Shown one piece after another: positions 1 to 4,905 of a stretch of 7,637 nucleotides of DNA. The notes below the pieces were generated by a model. It was not told the DNA's origin and ran no database searches. It saw only the letters and a program-made list of their open reading frames with translations. The stretch comes from Bacteroidales bacterium (GTDB lineage: Bacteria > Bacteroidota > Bacteroidia > Bacteroidales > UBA932). Location: contig JAFYMJ010000008.1 of assembly GCA_017556665.1 (NCBI GenBank), positions 1-7,637 on the forward strand, given 5' to 3'. Position 1 is the stretch's first letter; the number at the start of each line of letters is the position of its first letter. The translations under genes and the position numbers were made by a program.

Positions 1-1
1 A

Positions 2-439
2 ACAGAAATTGGCCAATTGGCAAAAAGACTTATTGACAACGGAAATTTTGTACCAGACAGTGTGGTTGTAGAGATGATCAAACAAAAAATCAATTCCCAT
101 CCACATGTAGACGGTTTCATCTTTGACGGTTTTCCAAGAACAACTGCACAAGCAGAGATATTGGATAAAATGCTTGCAGAAAACAATGAGCAAGTAGATA
201 AGGTTATTTCCATTATCATAAGCGACAAGGTTGTTTTTGACAGGATCCAACACAGAGCCCAGATAGAGGGGAGAAAAGATGATGCTGCGGATGATATAAT
301 TCAGAATAGAATTGACACATATCACGCAAAGACAGAGCCACTGATTGCATACTATACCAAACAAAACAAATACAATGAGATTTGTGGCGAGGGTTCAATA
401 GAGGAAATCTTTGGCAAGATTAGCAATTTAATAGGATAG
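2..439 (+). CDS. adk: Adenylate kinase, 3' part (5' end outside window)
   Basis: Adenylate kinase interconverts ATP + AMP and 2 ADP in the cytoplasm. The frame is open from base 2 (first residues TEIGQLAKRL), so the gene starts upstream; about 45 residues including the P-loop are missing. The TTG at base 17 is an internal Leu codon, not a start. The visible part has the AMP-binding motif DGFPRT (codons at 125-142), then a helix and the strand VISIIIS. An arginine-rich LID edge follows (RIQHRAQIEGRKDD, from about base 242), then an RIDTYH segment and the C-terminal helix. The LID is the short form without zinc-binding cysteines, as is usual in Bacteroidota. The stop lies 6 bp before obg, so the two are probably cotranscribed. 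Identification is by motif reading and is strong. Confidence 0.95.
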   Translation, partial: TEIGQLAKRLIDNGNFVPDSVVVEMIKQKINSHPHVDGFIFDGFPRTTAQAEILDKMLAENNEQVDKVISIIISDKVVFDRIQHRAQIEGRKDDAADDIIQNRIDTYHAKTEPLIAYYTKQNKYNEICGEGSIEEIFGKISNLIG

Positions 440-445
440 TATATT

Positions 446-1444
446 ATGGCAGGTTCCAATTTTGTAGATTATGTAAAAATGTTCCTTGCTTCTGGCAATG
501 GAGGCAATGGTTCTATGCACCTACACAGAGAAAAATATGTTCCTAAGGGGGGTCCCGACGGAGGTGATGGTGGTCGTGGAGGACATATTATTCTTAGAGG
601 CAATCCTCAATTTTGGACACTGATCCATCTTAAATATAACCGTCACGCCAGAGCAGAACATGGCGAGAGCGGTAGTGGCAACCTTTGTAAAGGCAAGAAC
701 GGTAAAGACATCTACCTGAATGTACCACTTGGAACAGTAGCAAAAAATGCCGAAACTGGCGAAGTGCTGTTTGAAATAACACAGCCGGGAGAGGAAAGAA
801 TTATTGTTAAAGGTGGAAGAGGCGGTTTGGGCAATGCTAATTTCAAGAGTGCAACAAACCAGACTCCAAGGTATGCACAACCAGGCGAAAGTGGAGAAGA
901 GGGGTGGTTTATTCTTGAACTTAAGATTCTTGCAGATGTTGGATTGGTTGGATTCCCTAATGCCGGCAAATCTACATTACTTTCTACCGTATCTGCAGCA
1001 AAACCTAAAATTGCAGATTACGCGTTTACCACACTTGAGCCAAGTGTAGGTATAGTAAACTATTACGATGACAAATCTTTTGTTATGGCCGACATACCTG
1101 GTATCATTGAGGGAGCCAGCGAAGGTAAAGGATTAGGACACAGATTCTTAAGACATATAGAAAGAAACTCTGTACTATTGTTCCTTGTTCCAGCCGACAG
1201 CGATGACATAAAGAAAGAATACAATATTCTTCTTAAAGAGCTTAAGAAGTTTAATCCAGAGTTACTGGACAAACAACGCATATTGGCCATTTCCAAGTCT
1301 GATATGCTTGATGATGAACTTAAGAAAGAGATTAAGGTTCATTTGCCAAGAAAGATTCCTACAATATTTATCTCTTCTGTTGCAAACGAGGGTATAAAAG
1401 AGCTAAAGGATTTGCTTTGGAAAACTCTTAACGCAGAATTGTAA
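446..1444 (+). CDS. obg: GTPase Obg (CgtA), ribosome assembly
   Basis: Obg is an essential GTPase that acts on the large ribosomal subunit in assembly and stress signalling. The 332-residue protein starts with the glycine-rich Obg fold (about residues 1-160, with many GG and DGGDGGRGG repeats). The G domain follows: G1 GFPNAGKS (169-176), G2 threonines in AFTTLEP (around 195), G3 DIPG (216-219), G4 SKSD (283-286) and G5 SSVANEG (310-316). There is no C-terminal OCT domain. G4 has Ser where most GTPases have Asn; I recall S/T here as common in Bacteroidota Obg. The ATG at 446 begins the conserved N-terminus ([10 protein letters not shown]) and has no Shine-Dalgarno. The stop TAA shares its last A with the ATG of the next gene (TAATG), which suggests translational coupling. 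Confidence 0.97.
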   Translation: MAGSNFVDYVKMFLASGNGGNGSMHLHREKYVPKGGPDGGDGGRGGHIILRGNPQFWTLIHLKYNRHARAEHGESGSGNLCKGKNGKDIYLNVPLGTVAKNAETGEVLFEITQPGEERIIVKGGRGGLGNANFKSATNQTPRYAQPGESGEEGWFILELKILADVGLVGFPNAGKSTLLSTVSAAKPKIADYAFTTLEPSVGIVNYYDDKSFVMADIPGIIEGASEGKGLGHRFLRHIERNSVLLFLVPADSDDIKKEYNILLKELKKFNPELLDKQRILAISKSDMLDDELKKEIKVHLPRKIPTIFISSVANEGIKELKDLLWKTLNAEL

Positions 1445-2022
1445 TGGAATTCCTTGATTACATCATAAATATAGACAGGGAGTTGCTGTATGCAATAAAT
1501 GGCTTTTCATGCAAAGCTGCTGACTATTTTATGTTACTTGTTACAAACAAGTGGAGTGGAATTCCTATCTACATATTTGCAGTCTTTTATCTTATATATA
1601 AAAACAATACAAAAGCAGCCCTGTTTATGATAGGGGCTGTTATACTTACATTTGCACTTACAGACCGATTGGCCGTTATACTTTTTAAAGAGACATTTGA
1701 GAGGTTAAGGCCTACTCACGACCCTGTAACATCTGAGGTTATAAACATTCTTGAGGGGAAGGGTGGGTTATATGGATTTATATCCAATCATGCAGCAAAC
1801 TGCTTTGGATTTGCATATATAACATCCAAACTTATAAGAAAGAGATGGTATACCATTCCTATATTCGTTTGGGCCTCATTGGTTGGATACAGCAGAATTT
1901 ATGTTGGAAAACATTTCCCTGCCGATGTTGTTTGTGGAGCTCTGTTTGGTGTATTTGTAGCCTTTATGGTATACAAACTGTATATATGGCTCAATAATAA
2001 GTATTTTCCCAAATACAAATAG
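1444..2022 (+). CDS. PAP2-family membrane phosphatase
   Basis: This 192-residue integral membrane protein belongs to the type 2 phosphatidic acid phosphatase family. All three catalytic motifs are present: K82-x6-R89-P90 (KETFERLRP), a C2 motif ISNHA with His116 in place of the usual PSGH, and S150-R151-x5-H157-x3-D161 (SRIYVGKHFPAD). Hydrophobic stretches around residues 40-52, 57-74, 113-128, 136-154 and 160-182 fit five to six transmembrane helices, with the active site probably on the outer face. Members dephosphorylate lipid phosphates such as undecaprenyl pyrophosphate, phosphatidylglycerol phosphate or lipid A; the substrate cannot be read from sequence. It overlaps the obg stop by one base, has no Shine-Dalgarno and is likely coupled to obg. 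The family call is strong; an undecaprenyl pyrophosphatase role is only a guess. Confidence 0.93.
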   Translation: MEFLDYIINIDRELLYAINGFSCKAADYFMLLVTNKWSGIPIYIFAVFYLIYKNNTKAALFMIGAVILTFALTDRLAVILFKETFERLRPTHDPVTSEVINILEGKGGLYGFISNHAANCFGFAYITSKLIRKRWYTIPIFVWASLVGYSRIYVGKHFPADVVCGALFGVFVAFMVYKLYIWLNNKYFPKYK

Positions 2023-2029
2023 AAATATC

Positions 2030-3052
2030 ATGTTGCTTATAGTTGATAAAACTACAAATCCTTACTGGAATTTGTCGGCCGAGGAATACCTTCTTACAAA
2101 TGTTAAGGAGCCTGTTTTTAGACTATGGCAAAATGAGAATGCAATAATTGTGGGGAGAAACCAGAATGCCATTGCAGAAATCAATACTCAGTTTGTAGAA
2201 GAGAACAATATTAAGGTTGTAAGGAGACTTACAGGCGGTGGAGCTGTTTTTCATGATCTGGGAAATCTCAACTATACATTTATAGAAAACAAGGTGGCAT
2301 CTGAGAACACAGACCAGATGTTCCAACGCTTTACAGCACCCGTTATTGAGGCTTTAAACAATATTGGGGTTAAGGCATATCTGCACGGAAGGAATGATTT
2401 GCTTATAGATGGGAGGAAATTCTCTGGAAATGCCATATGCATAAACAATAACCGGATTCTGCAACATGGCACACTCCTGTTCAATTCAAGCATCAACAAT
2501 TTGTCGGGAGCATTAAAGACAAGAGCGGAAAAGTTCATTGGAAAGGCTGTTCAATCTAACAGAAGCAGAGTTACCAACATTTCTGAGCATTTGACTGCTC
2601 AAATGGATATTGTCCAATTCAGAGATTATCTTAAAAATTTCATAAGCAGTAAAGCAGACAATTTTACCCTTTACGAGTACACTAAGGAGGATATTGATGC
2701 AATTGATAATCTGTGTAAGGAGAAATACTCTACATATGAGTGGAATTTTGGACACTCTCCAAAATATGGTTTTGAGAAGGTTGTTAAATTTACCGGGGGA
2801 ATTATGGAGCTCTCTATGGAGGTAAAAGATGGAGCAATATCTAAGCTCAACATTATGGGTGATTACTTTTTTACAAAACCTACAGATGAGTTCTGTGCCC
2901 ATATGATTGGGGTGAAGCATACTGCTAAAGATATACAGCAAGCTTTGGAACAAATTGACAGTTCAGAAAAAAAAGCTTGCAACCCTTTGGGATTGCAAGC
3001 ATATTTCTCTAATATTTTATTGGGCGAAATTGCCTCTATTTTCTTTAGCTAG
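2030..3052 (+). CDS. lplA: Lipoate-protein ligase A
   Basis: The enzyme activates lipoate with ATP and attaches it to lysines of the E2 and H proteins of 2-oxoacid dehydrogenases and the glycine cleavage system. Family hallmarks in the 340-residue product are NPYWNLSAEEYLL (10-22), VGRNQNA (41-47), RRLTGGGAVFHDLGNLNYTF (65-84) and GRKFSGNA (128-135), which holds the catalytic-type Lys130. The ILQHGTLLF strand follows at 143-151. The C-terminal accessory domain (about 235-340) starts near WNFGHSPKYGF, so this is a full two-domain ligase. The last 30 residues are odd: between LEQID and YFSNI lies a stretch, SSEKKACNPLGLQA, that looks longer than usual for the family. It is encoded by DNA forming a minus-strand terminator. 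The gene starts 7 bp after the PAP2 gene without an SD, and its stop is 3 bp from the convergent hpf stop. Confidence 0.94.
   Translation: MLLIVDKTTNPYWNLSAEEYLLTNVKEPVFRLWQNENAIIVGRNQNAIAEINTQFVEENNIKVVRRLTGGGAVFHDLGNLNYTFIENKVASENTDQMFQRFTAPVIEALNNIGVKAYLHGRNDLLIDGRKFSGNAICINNNRILQHGTLLFNSSINNLSGALKTRAEKFIGKAVQSNRSRVTNISEHLTAQMDIVQFRDYLKNFISSKADNFTLYEYTKEDIDAIDNLCKEKYSTYEWNFGHSPKYGFEKVVKFTGGIMELSMEVKDGAISKLNIMGDYFFTKPTDEFCAHMIGVKHTAKDIQQALEQIDSSEKKACNPLGLQAYFSNILLGEIASIFFS
2967..3000 (-). terminator. Intrinsic terminator of the xer-hpf transcript, inside lplA
   Basis: Read on the minus strand, this is GCTTGCAA, then TCCC AAA GGG, then TTGCAAGC, then eight T residues (plus-strand A tract 2967-2974). 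The outer 8-bp stem is perfect and an inner CCC/GGG stem closes an AAA loop with one bulged T. This is a textbook Rho-independent terminator, placed about 55 bp after the hpf stop. It lies wholly within the 3' coding end of the convergent lplA gene. On the plus strand the hairpin is followed by ATATTTCTCT rather than a T tract, so it should act mainly on minus-strand transcription. Confidence 0.88.
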
Positions 3053-3055
3053 ATT

Positions 3056-3349
3056 CTATACTCCTCTTTTTTGTTCTTTAATTTTAACAAGTTGACCCTT
3101 AAGAACGTCTACGCAATCTACTATTGCGTCCTCAAATGTGTTAGCATTCTTCTCTACATAAAGATCTTTTCCTGGAGTTTTTACTCTAATTTTCACCCCT
3201 TTGTTTGCATTGTCTGGAAGTAATGTCAGTGTAACTTCTGCACTAATGACATCCTCGTAGAACTTCTCAACTTTAGCAACCTTCTTCTCTACAAAATCCA
3301 ATAATTTGACATCAGCATCAAATTTTACAGATTGTACTCTAATATCCAT
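3056..3349 (-). CDS. hpf: Ribosome hibernation-promoting factor, short form (HPF/YfiA family)
   Basis: The 97-residue protein has the small beta-alpha-beta-beta-beta-alpha layout of the HPF/RaiA family. It opens with MDIRVQSVKFDAD, followed by helix LLDFVEKKVAKVEKFY (16-31), then strands AEVTLTLLPD and KGVKIRVKTPGKDLYVEK. A long basic C-terminal helix (about 71-93, FEDAIVDCVDVLKGQLVKIKEQK) completes it. The family binds the 30S decoding region in stationary phase, blocks tRNA and mRNA sites and promotes inactive ribosomes. There is no long-HPF dimerisation domain. The ATG is one base after the xer stop and is preceded by a full AAGGAGGT, unlike almost every other gene here, pointing to special translational control. 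A terminator about 55 bp after the stop ends the transcript. Confidence 0.94.
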   Translation of the reverse strand: MDIRVQSVKFDADVKLLDFVEKKVAKVEKFYEDVISAEVTLTLLPDNANKGVKIRVKTPGKDLYVEKNANTFEDAIVDCVDVLKGQLVKIKEQKRGV

Positions 3350-3350
3350 A

Positions 3351-4274
3351 CTAACCTCCTTTTTTAGCTCGTGGGTGAGCGGTTAAATAAACTTTTTTCA
3401 GCTGCTCAAAGGAATTATGTGTATAAACCTGCGTCGCCGCCAGCGATGAGTGTCCAAGTACCTCCTTAATACTATTTAAATCTGCACCATCATTCAACAA
3501 ATGTGTTGCGAATGAGTGCCTCAGCGCATGCGGTGCTTTTTTACCATCAAACCCCTTTAAGCCAGCCAACTCTTCCTTTACTATATTATTAACAAAATTA
3601 AGATACAATTGTGCACCTTTATCTGTTAAAAAGAACGAGTCGCTTGAGCAATTGGGATATGAATTGCGTCTGCATTGTAAATATAACAAAATATTTTCAA
3701 ATAAAATAGGAATAATAGGAATTTCTCTCTCTTTTTCTCCCTTACCAATTATTTTAAATACCTTTCTTGCACTGTCAAAATTGGAAAGTTTTAAGGTTGC
3801 AACCTCTTGTCTTCTCATTCCTGTTGCGTATATGAGCATAATTATAAGTCTGTTCCTTACACTCTTATAATCCATCTCAAATGGAGTTGAGAAATATTCC
3901 TGCAGGGAATCCTTGCTATAAAAATGAGGCAATCTTTTTTGCTCTTTTACCCTTACAACCATATCCATAGGATTTGACTCAAGTTTCTCCTGCACCACAA
4001 GATACCTGCAATACCTGCTTATTGCACTCAACATAAGATTTGTTGTTCTGGCACTGTTGCCATTGTCCAGATTTGATGCAATAAAAGAGCGTATGTTCAA
4101 AGGGGTAAGCAGAGAGAGCAGCTCTTTATCTGGTACACTTTCAAGCTCTTCTTTACCCTCTACACCTATAATATATATATAGAACCTCTCCACAGCTGCC
4201 CTATAGAGTTGCTGTGTCCTTTCTGAATACCGTTTTTGTACCCTTAAAAATTCTATGAACTCATTTATATACAT
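3351..4274 (-). CDS. xerC: Tyrosine recombinase, XerC/XerD type
   Basis: A 307-residue site-specific recombinase; the housekeeping role of the family is resolving chromosome dimers at dif. The N-terminal SAM-like core-binding domain spans about residues 1-110 (YINEFIEFLRVQKRYSERTQ...). The catalytic domain follows with Arg154 in ATGMRRQE, Lys178 in IGKGEKER, His249-x2-Arg252 in HALRHSFATHLL, His275 in LGHSSLAATQ and nucleophile Tyr284 in VYTH. The set is complete, so the enzyme should be active. I chose the ATG at 4274 over an in-frame TTG at 4289 because the TTG overlaps a promoter-like box and gives a non-family extension. It sits between rpsU and hpf, an arrangement I recall from Bacteroidales genomes, with no att-like repeats or cargo, so it is not a mobile-element integrase. 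Whether it is functionally XerC or XerD cannot be decided here. Confidence 0.9.
   Translation of the reverse strand: MYINEFIEFLRVQKRYSERTQQLYRAAVERFYIYIIGVEGKEELESVPDKELLSLLTPLNIRSFIASNLDNGNSARTTNLMLSAISRYCRYLVVQEKLESNPMDMVVRVKEQKRLPHFYSKDSLQEYFSTPFEMDYKSVRNRLIIMLIYATGMRRQEVATLKLSNFDSARKVFKIIGKGEKEREIPIIPILFENILLYLQCRRNSYPNCSSDSFFLTDKGAQLYLNFVNNIVKEELAGLKGFDGKKAPHALRHSFATHLLNDGADLNSIKEVLGHSSLAATQVYTHNSFEQLKKVYLTAHPRAKKGG
3354..3361 (-). promoter_or_regulatory. Strong Shine-Dalgarno of hpf, inside the xer stop region
   Basis: The minus strand reads AAGGAGGT, four bases (TAGT) before the hpf ATG, giving full complementarity to the 16S 3' end at ideal spacing. The same bases code the last residues of the recombinase (Lys-Lys-Gly-Gly, stop). 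obg, the PAP2 gene, lplA, xer, leuL, leuA and leuC lack such a site. In Bacteroidia, where the anti-SD is normally occluded, this is exceptional and shared only with rpsU in this window. Confidence 0.85.
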
Positions 4275-4278
4275 AACC

Positions 4279-4311
4279 CAAATATACAAAAAAAAGAAGT
4301 TGACTGCACAA
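4279..4311 (-). promoter_or_regulatory. Possible promoter for xer-hpf
   Basis: The minus strand has TATATTTG (4286-4279), a match to the Bacteroidota -7 element TAnnTTTG, with a TTG 22 bases upstream (4311-4309). The box follows the rpsU terminator, so it would restart transcription for xer-hpf. Only four bases separate it from the xer ATG, so the transcript would be leaderless or nearly so. The -33 match is weak and lies in the terminator loop, hence low confidence. Confidence 0.4.
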
Positions 4312-4325
4312 GTGCAACCAACTTC
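4288..4325 (-). terminator. Intrinsic terminator after rpsU
   Basis: On the minus strand GAAGTTG-GT-TGCA pairs with TGCA-GT-CAACTTC around a CTTG tetraloop. The two GT/GT positions can form G-U wobbles in RNA, giving a continuous 13-bp stem. Eight T residues follow directly (4295-4288). It starts 27 bp after the rpsU stop and separates rpsU from xer-hpf, so xer and hpf depend on read-through or on their own promoter. Confidence 0.88.
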
Positions 4326-4352
4326 ATATATTGTTTTAAAAGCTAACGGGAA

Positions 4353-4544
4353 TTACTCCTCGTTCAATTGTAGATGTTGAACGTAGATAGCTTTCTTAAT
4401 TTGCTCTCTTCTAGCTACAGATTTTTTAACGAATGTTTTTCTTTTTCTTAGCTCGCGAACAGTACCAGTTTTCTCAAATTTTCTTTTGAATTTTTTAAGA
4501 GCTCTCTCAATGTTCTCGCCTTCTTTAATAGGAACTATAATCAT
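4353..4544 (-). CDS. rpsU: Small ribosomal subunit protein bS21
   Basis: The 63-residue, very basic protein matches bS21: MIIVPIKEGENIERALKKFKRKFEKTG, then RELRKRKTFVKKSVARREQIKKAIYVQ and an acidic end NEE. bS21 binds the 30S platform next to bS18 and the 3' end of 16S rRNA. In Bacteroidia it is reported to help cover the anti-Shine-Dalgarno, which explains the general lack of SD use in the phylum. The gene has its own promoter, a short leader of about 25 nt, a full AAGGAGGT site and its own terminator, so it looks like an independently controlled unit. A full SD before the gene whose product hides the anti-SD fits a negative feedback loop described for Flavobacterium. Confidence 0.97.
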   Translation of the reverse strand: MIIVPIKEGENIERALKKFKRKFEKTGTVRELRKRKTFVKKSVARREQIKKAIYVQHLQLNEE

Positions 4545-4554
4545 ACTTTATACC

Positions 4555-4562
4555 ACCTCCTT
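4555..4562 (-). promoter_or_regulatory. Strong Shine-Dalgarno of rpsU
   Basis: The minus strand reads AAGGAGGT ten bases before the rpsU ATG, fully complementary to the 16S rRNA 3' end. Spacing is a little longer than ideal. Ribosomes lacking bS21 would expose the anti-SD and prefer this message, giving autoregulation; that mechanism is known from Flavobacterium work and inferred here. Confidence 0.88.
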
Positions 4563-4575
4563 TTTCTTAGGACTG

Positions 4576-4606
4576 CAAAAGTATGTAAAGTTTTATAAAT
4601 CACAAA
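4576..4606 (-). promoter_or_regulatory. rpsU promoter (Bacteroidota type)
   Basis: The minus strand carries TTTG (4606-4603), a 19-base spacer and TACTTTTG (4583-4576), an exact fit to TTTG-N19-TAnnTTTG. Transcription should start near 4569, giving a leader of about 25 nt that contains little besides the Shine-Dalgarno. Confidence 0.78.
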
Positions 4607-4625
4607 ATTTATTTTAAAACAATTG

Positions 4626-4673
4626 TTACAGGCTGTAAAATACTTGGGAATAATCTTGCTTACAATTTGTAAG
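4626..4673. promoter_or_regulatory. Two TTACA-N3-TGTAA palindromes, candidate operators
   Basis: TTACAGGCTGTAA (4626-4638) and TTACAATTTGTAA (4660-4672, extended to a perfect 15-bp CTTACAA-T-TTGTAAG at 4659-4673) share half-sites TTACA/TGTAA with a 3-base centre and lie 34 bp apart, about three helical turns. The second covers the -33 element of the leuA promoter; both lie upstream of the rpsU promoter on the other strand. A dimeric regulator is plausible but none is identified. Related half-sites recur downstream. Confidence 0.35.
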
Positions 4674-4696
4674 TAATAAAAATCTTTTTACCTTTG
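4666..4696 (+). promoter_or_regulatory. leuL-leuA promoter (Bacteroidota type)
   Basis: TTTG (4666-4669), a 19-base spacer and TACCTTTG (4689-4696) match TTTG-N19-TAnnTTTG exactly, with the same spacing as the opposing rpsU promoter. The start site should be near 4703, about 16 nt before the leader-peptide ATG and about 200 nt before leuA. Confidence 0.8.
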
Positions 4697-4718
4697 TAAA
4701 GCATTAAATATTGAACAA

Positions 4719-4772
4719 ATGACAAGTTGCAGATTATACAATTCTCTTCTCCTGCTCCTTTTACAGATGTAA
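4719..4772 (+). CDS. leuL: leu operon leader peptide (17 residues, six Leu in a row)
   Basis: The ORF ATG...TAA encodes MTSCRLYNSLLLLLLQM. Residues 10-15 are six consecutive leucines written as CTT CTC CTG CTC CTT TTA, plus Leu6, so 7 of 17 residues are Leu. CTC and CTG appear less used than TTG and CTT in the neighbouring genes, which would make translation sensitive to several Leu-tRNAs. It lies about 16 nt after the predicted transcription start, lacks a Shine-Dalgarno like most genes here, and is followed by mutually exclusive hairpins and a terminator before leuA. The product itself probably has no function; its translation senses leucyl-tRNA supply. The name is by analogy with the enterobacterial leucine leader; there is no clear sequence similarity. 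Confidence 0.85.
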   Translation: MTSCRLYNSLLLLLLQM

Positions 4773-4836
4773 AAGAAGTGCTTTGAGTATGTATAATTTT
4801 GTAAATGTGAATAATATATAATACGAGGACTTCTTT
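4758..4836 (+). promoter_or_regulatory. leu attenuator: 1:2 hairpin and antiterminator pairing
   Basis: Segment 1, CTTTTAC (4758-4764, inside the last Leu codons), pairs perfectly with GTAAAAG (4769-4775) around loop AGAT. Segment 2, AAAGAAGT (4772-4779), pairs perfectly with segment 3, ACTTCTTT (4829-4836). With a bulged G this extends by C-G, U-G, U-A and U-G pairs (4781-4784 with 4828-4825). Segment 3 overlaps the 5' arm of the terminator stem (4823-4832), so the 2:3 pairing and the terminator exclude each other. A ribosome stalled in the early Leu codons would block segment 1 and free segment 2 (antitermination). A ribosome reaching the stop at 4770 would cover segment 2 and allow termination. 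Pairings are seen in the sequence; the regulatory outcome is inferred. Confidence 0.8.
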
Positions 4837-4865
4837 GTTGTGCAAACAGGTCCTCGTTTTTTTTT
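4823..4865 (+). terminator. Attenuator terminator upstream of leuA
   Basis: ACGAGGAC (4823-4830) pairs perfectly with GTCCTCGT (4850-4857). The stem extends through U-G and U-A pairs, a C/C mismatch and TTTG/CAAA to a 5-nt loop. Nine T residues (4857-4865) follow. It is a strong intrinsic terminator in the direction of leuA, yet no complete protein gene lies upstream of it on this strand apart from the leader ORF, which is why it reads as an attenuator. leuA starts 40 bp later. Confidence 0.9.
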
Positions 4866-4905
4866 ATTAAAACAAGTTAAGTAACAATCTGTAAGATATA
4901 TTAAG

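Noticed and set aside
17..19. TTG at 17 as the start of adk
   Set aside because: The frame continues upstream to base 2 with conserved TEIGQ residues, so the gene is truncated by the window edge rather than starting here.
2975..3010. The same hairpin as a plus-strand terminator for lplA
   Set aside because: On the plus strand it is followed by ATATTTCTCT, not a T tract, and it lies 50 bases before the lplA stop, so it would truncate the message.
3652..3870. Plus-strand 72-codon ORF inside xer
   Set aside because: It is a shadow of the recombinase catalytic domain and has no start-site signals.
3351..4274. Recombinase as sign of a mobile element or integron
   Set aside because: It is flanked by rpsU and hpf with no att-like repeats, cargo genes or composition shift; the protein matches housekeeping XerC/D.
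4794..4801. TAATTTTG, a -7-like box closer to leuA
   Set aside because: No TTG lies at a suitable distance upstream (the nearest, 4782-4785, is only 8 bases away), and the box sits in the loop between antiterminator segments 2 and 3. A start here would bypass the leader peptide, yet a full promoter exists at 4666-4696.
4660..4845. Minus-strand ORF of 61 codons in the intergenic region
   Set aside because: It is antisense to the leu leader, has no recognisable domain and crosses the terminator; its length is within chance for AT-rich DNA.
4703..4905. T-box or other riboswitch before leuA
   Set aside because: No T-box consensus or specifier arrangement is seen; the Leu-run ORF plus alternative hairpins explains the leader better.
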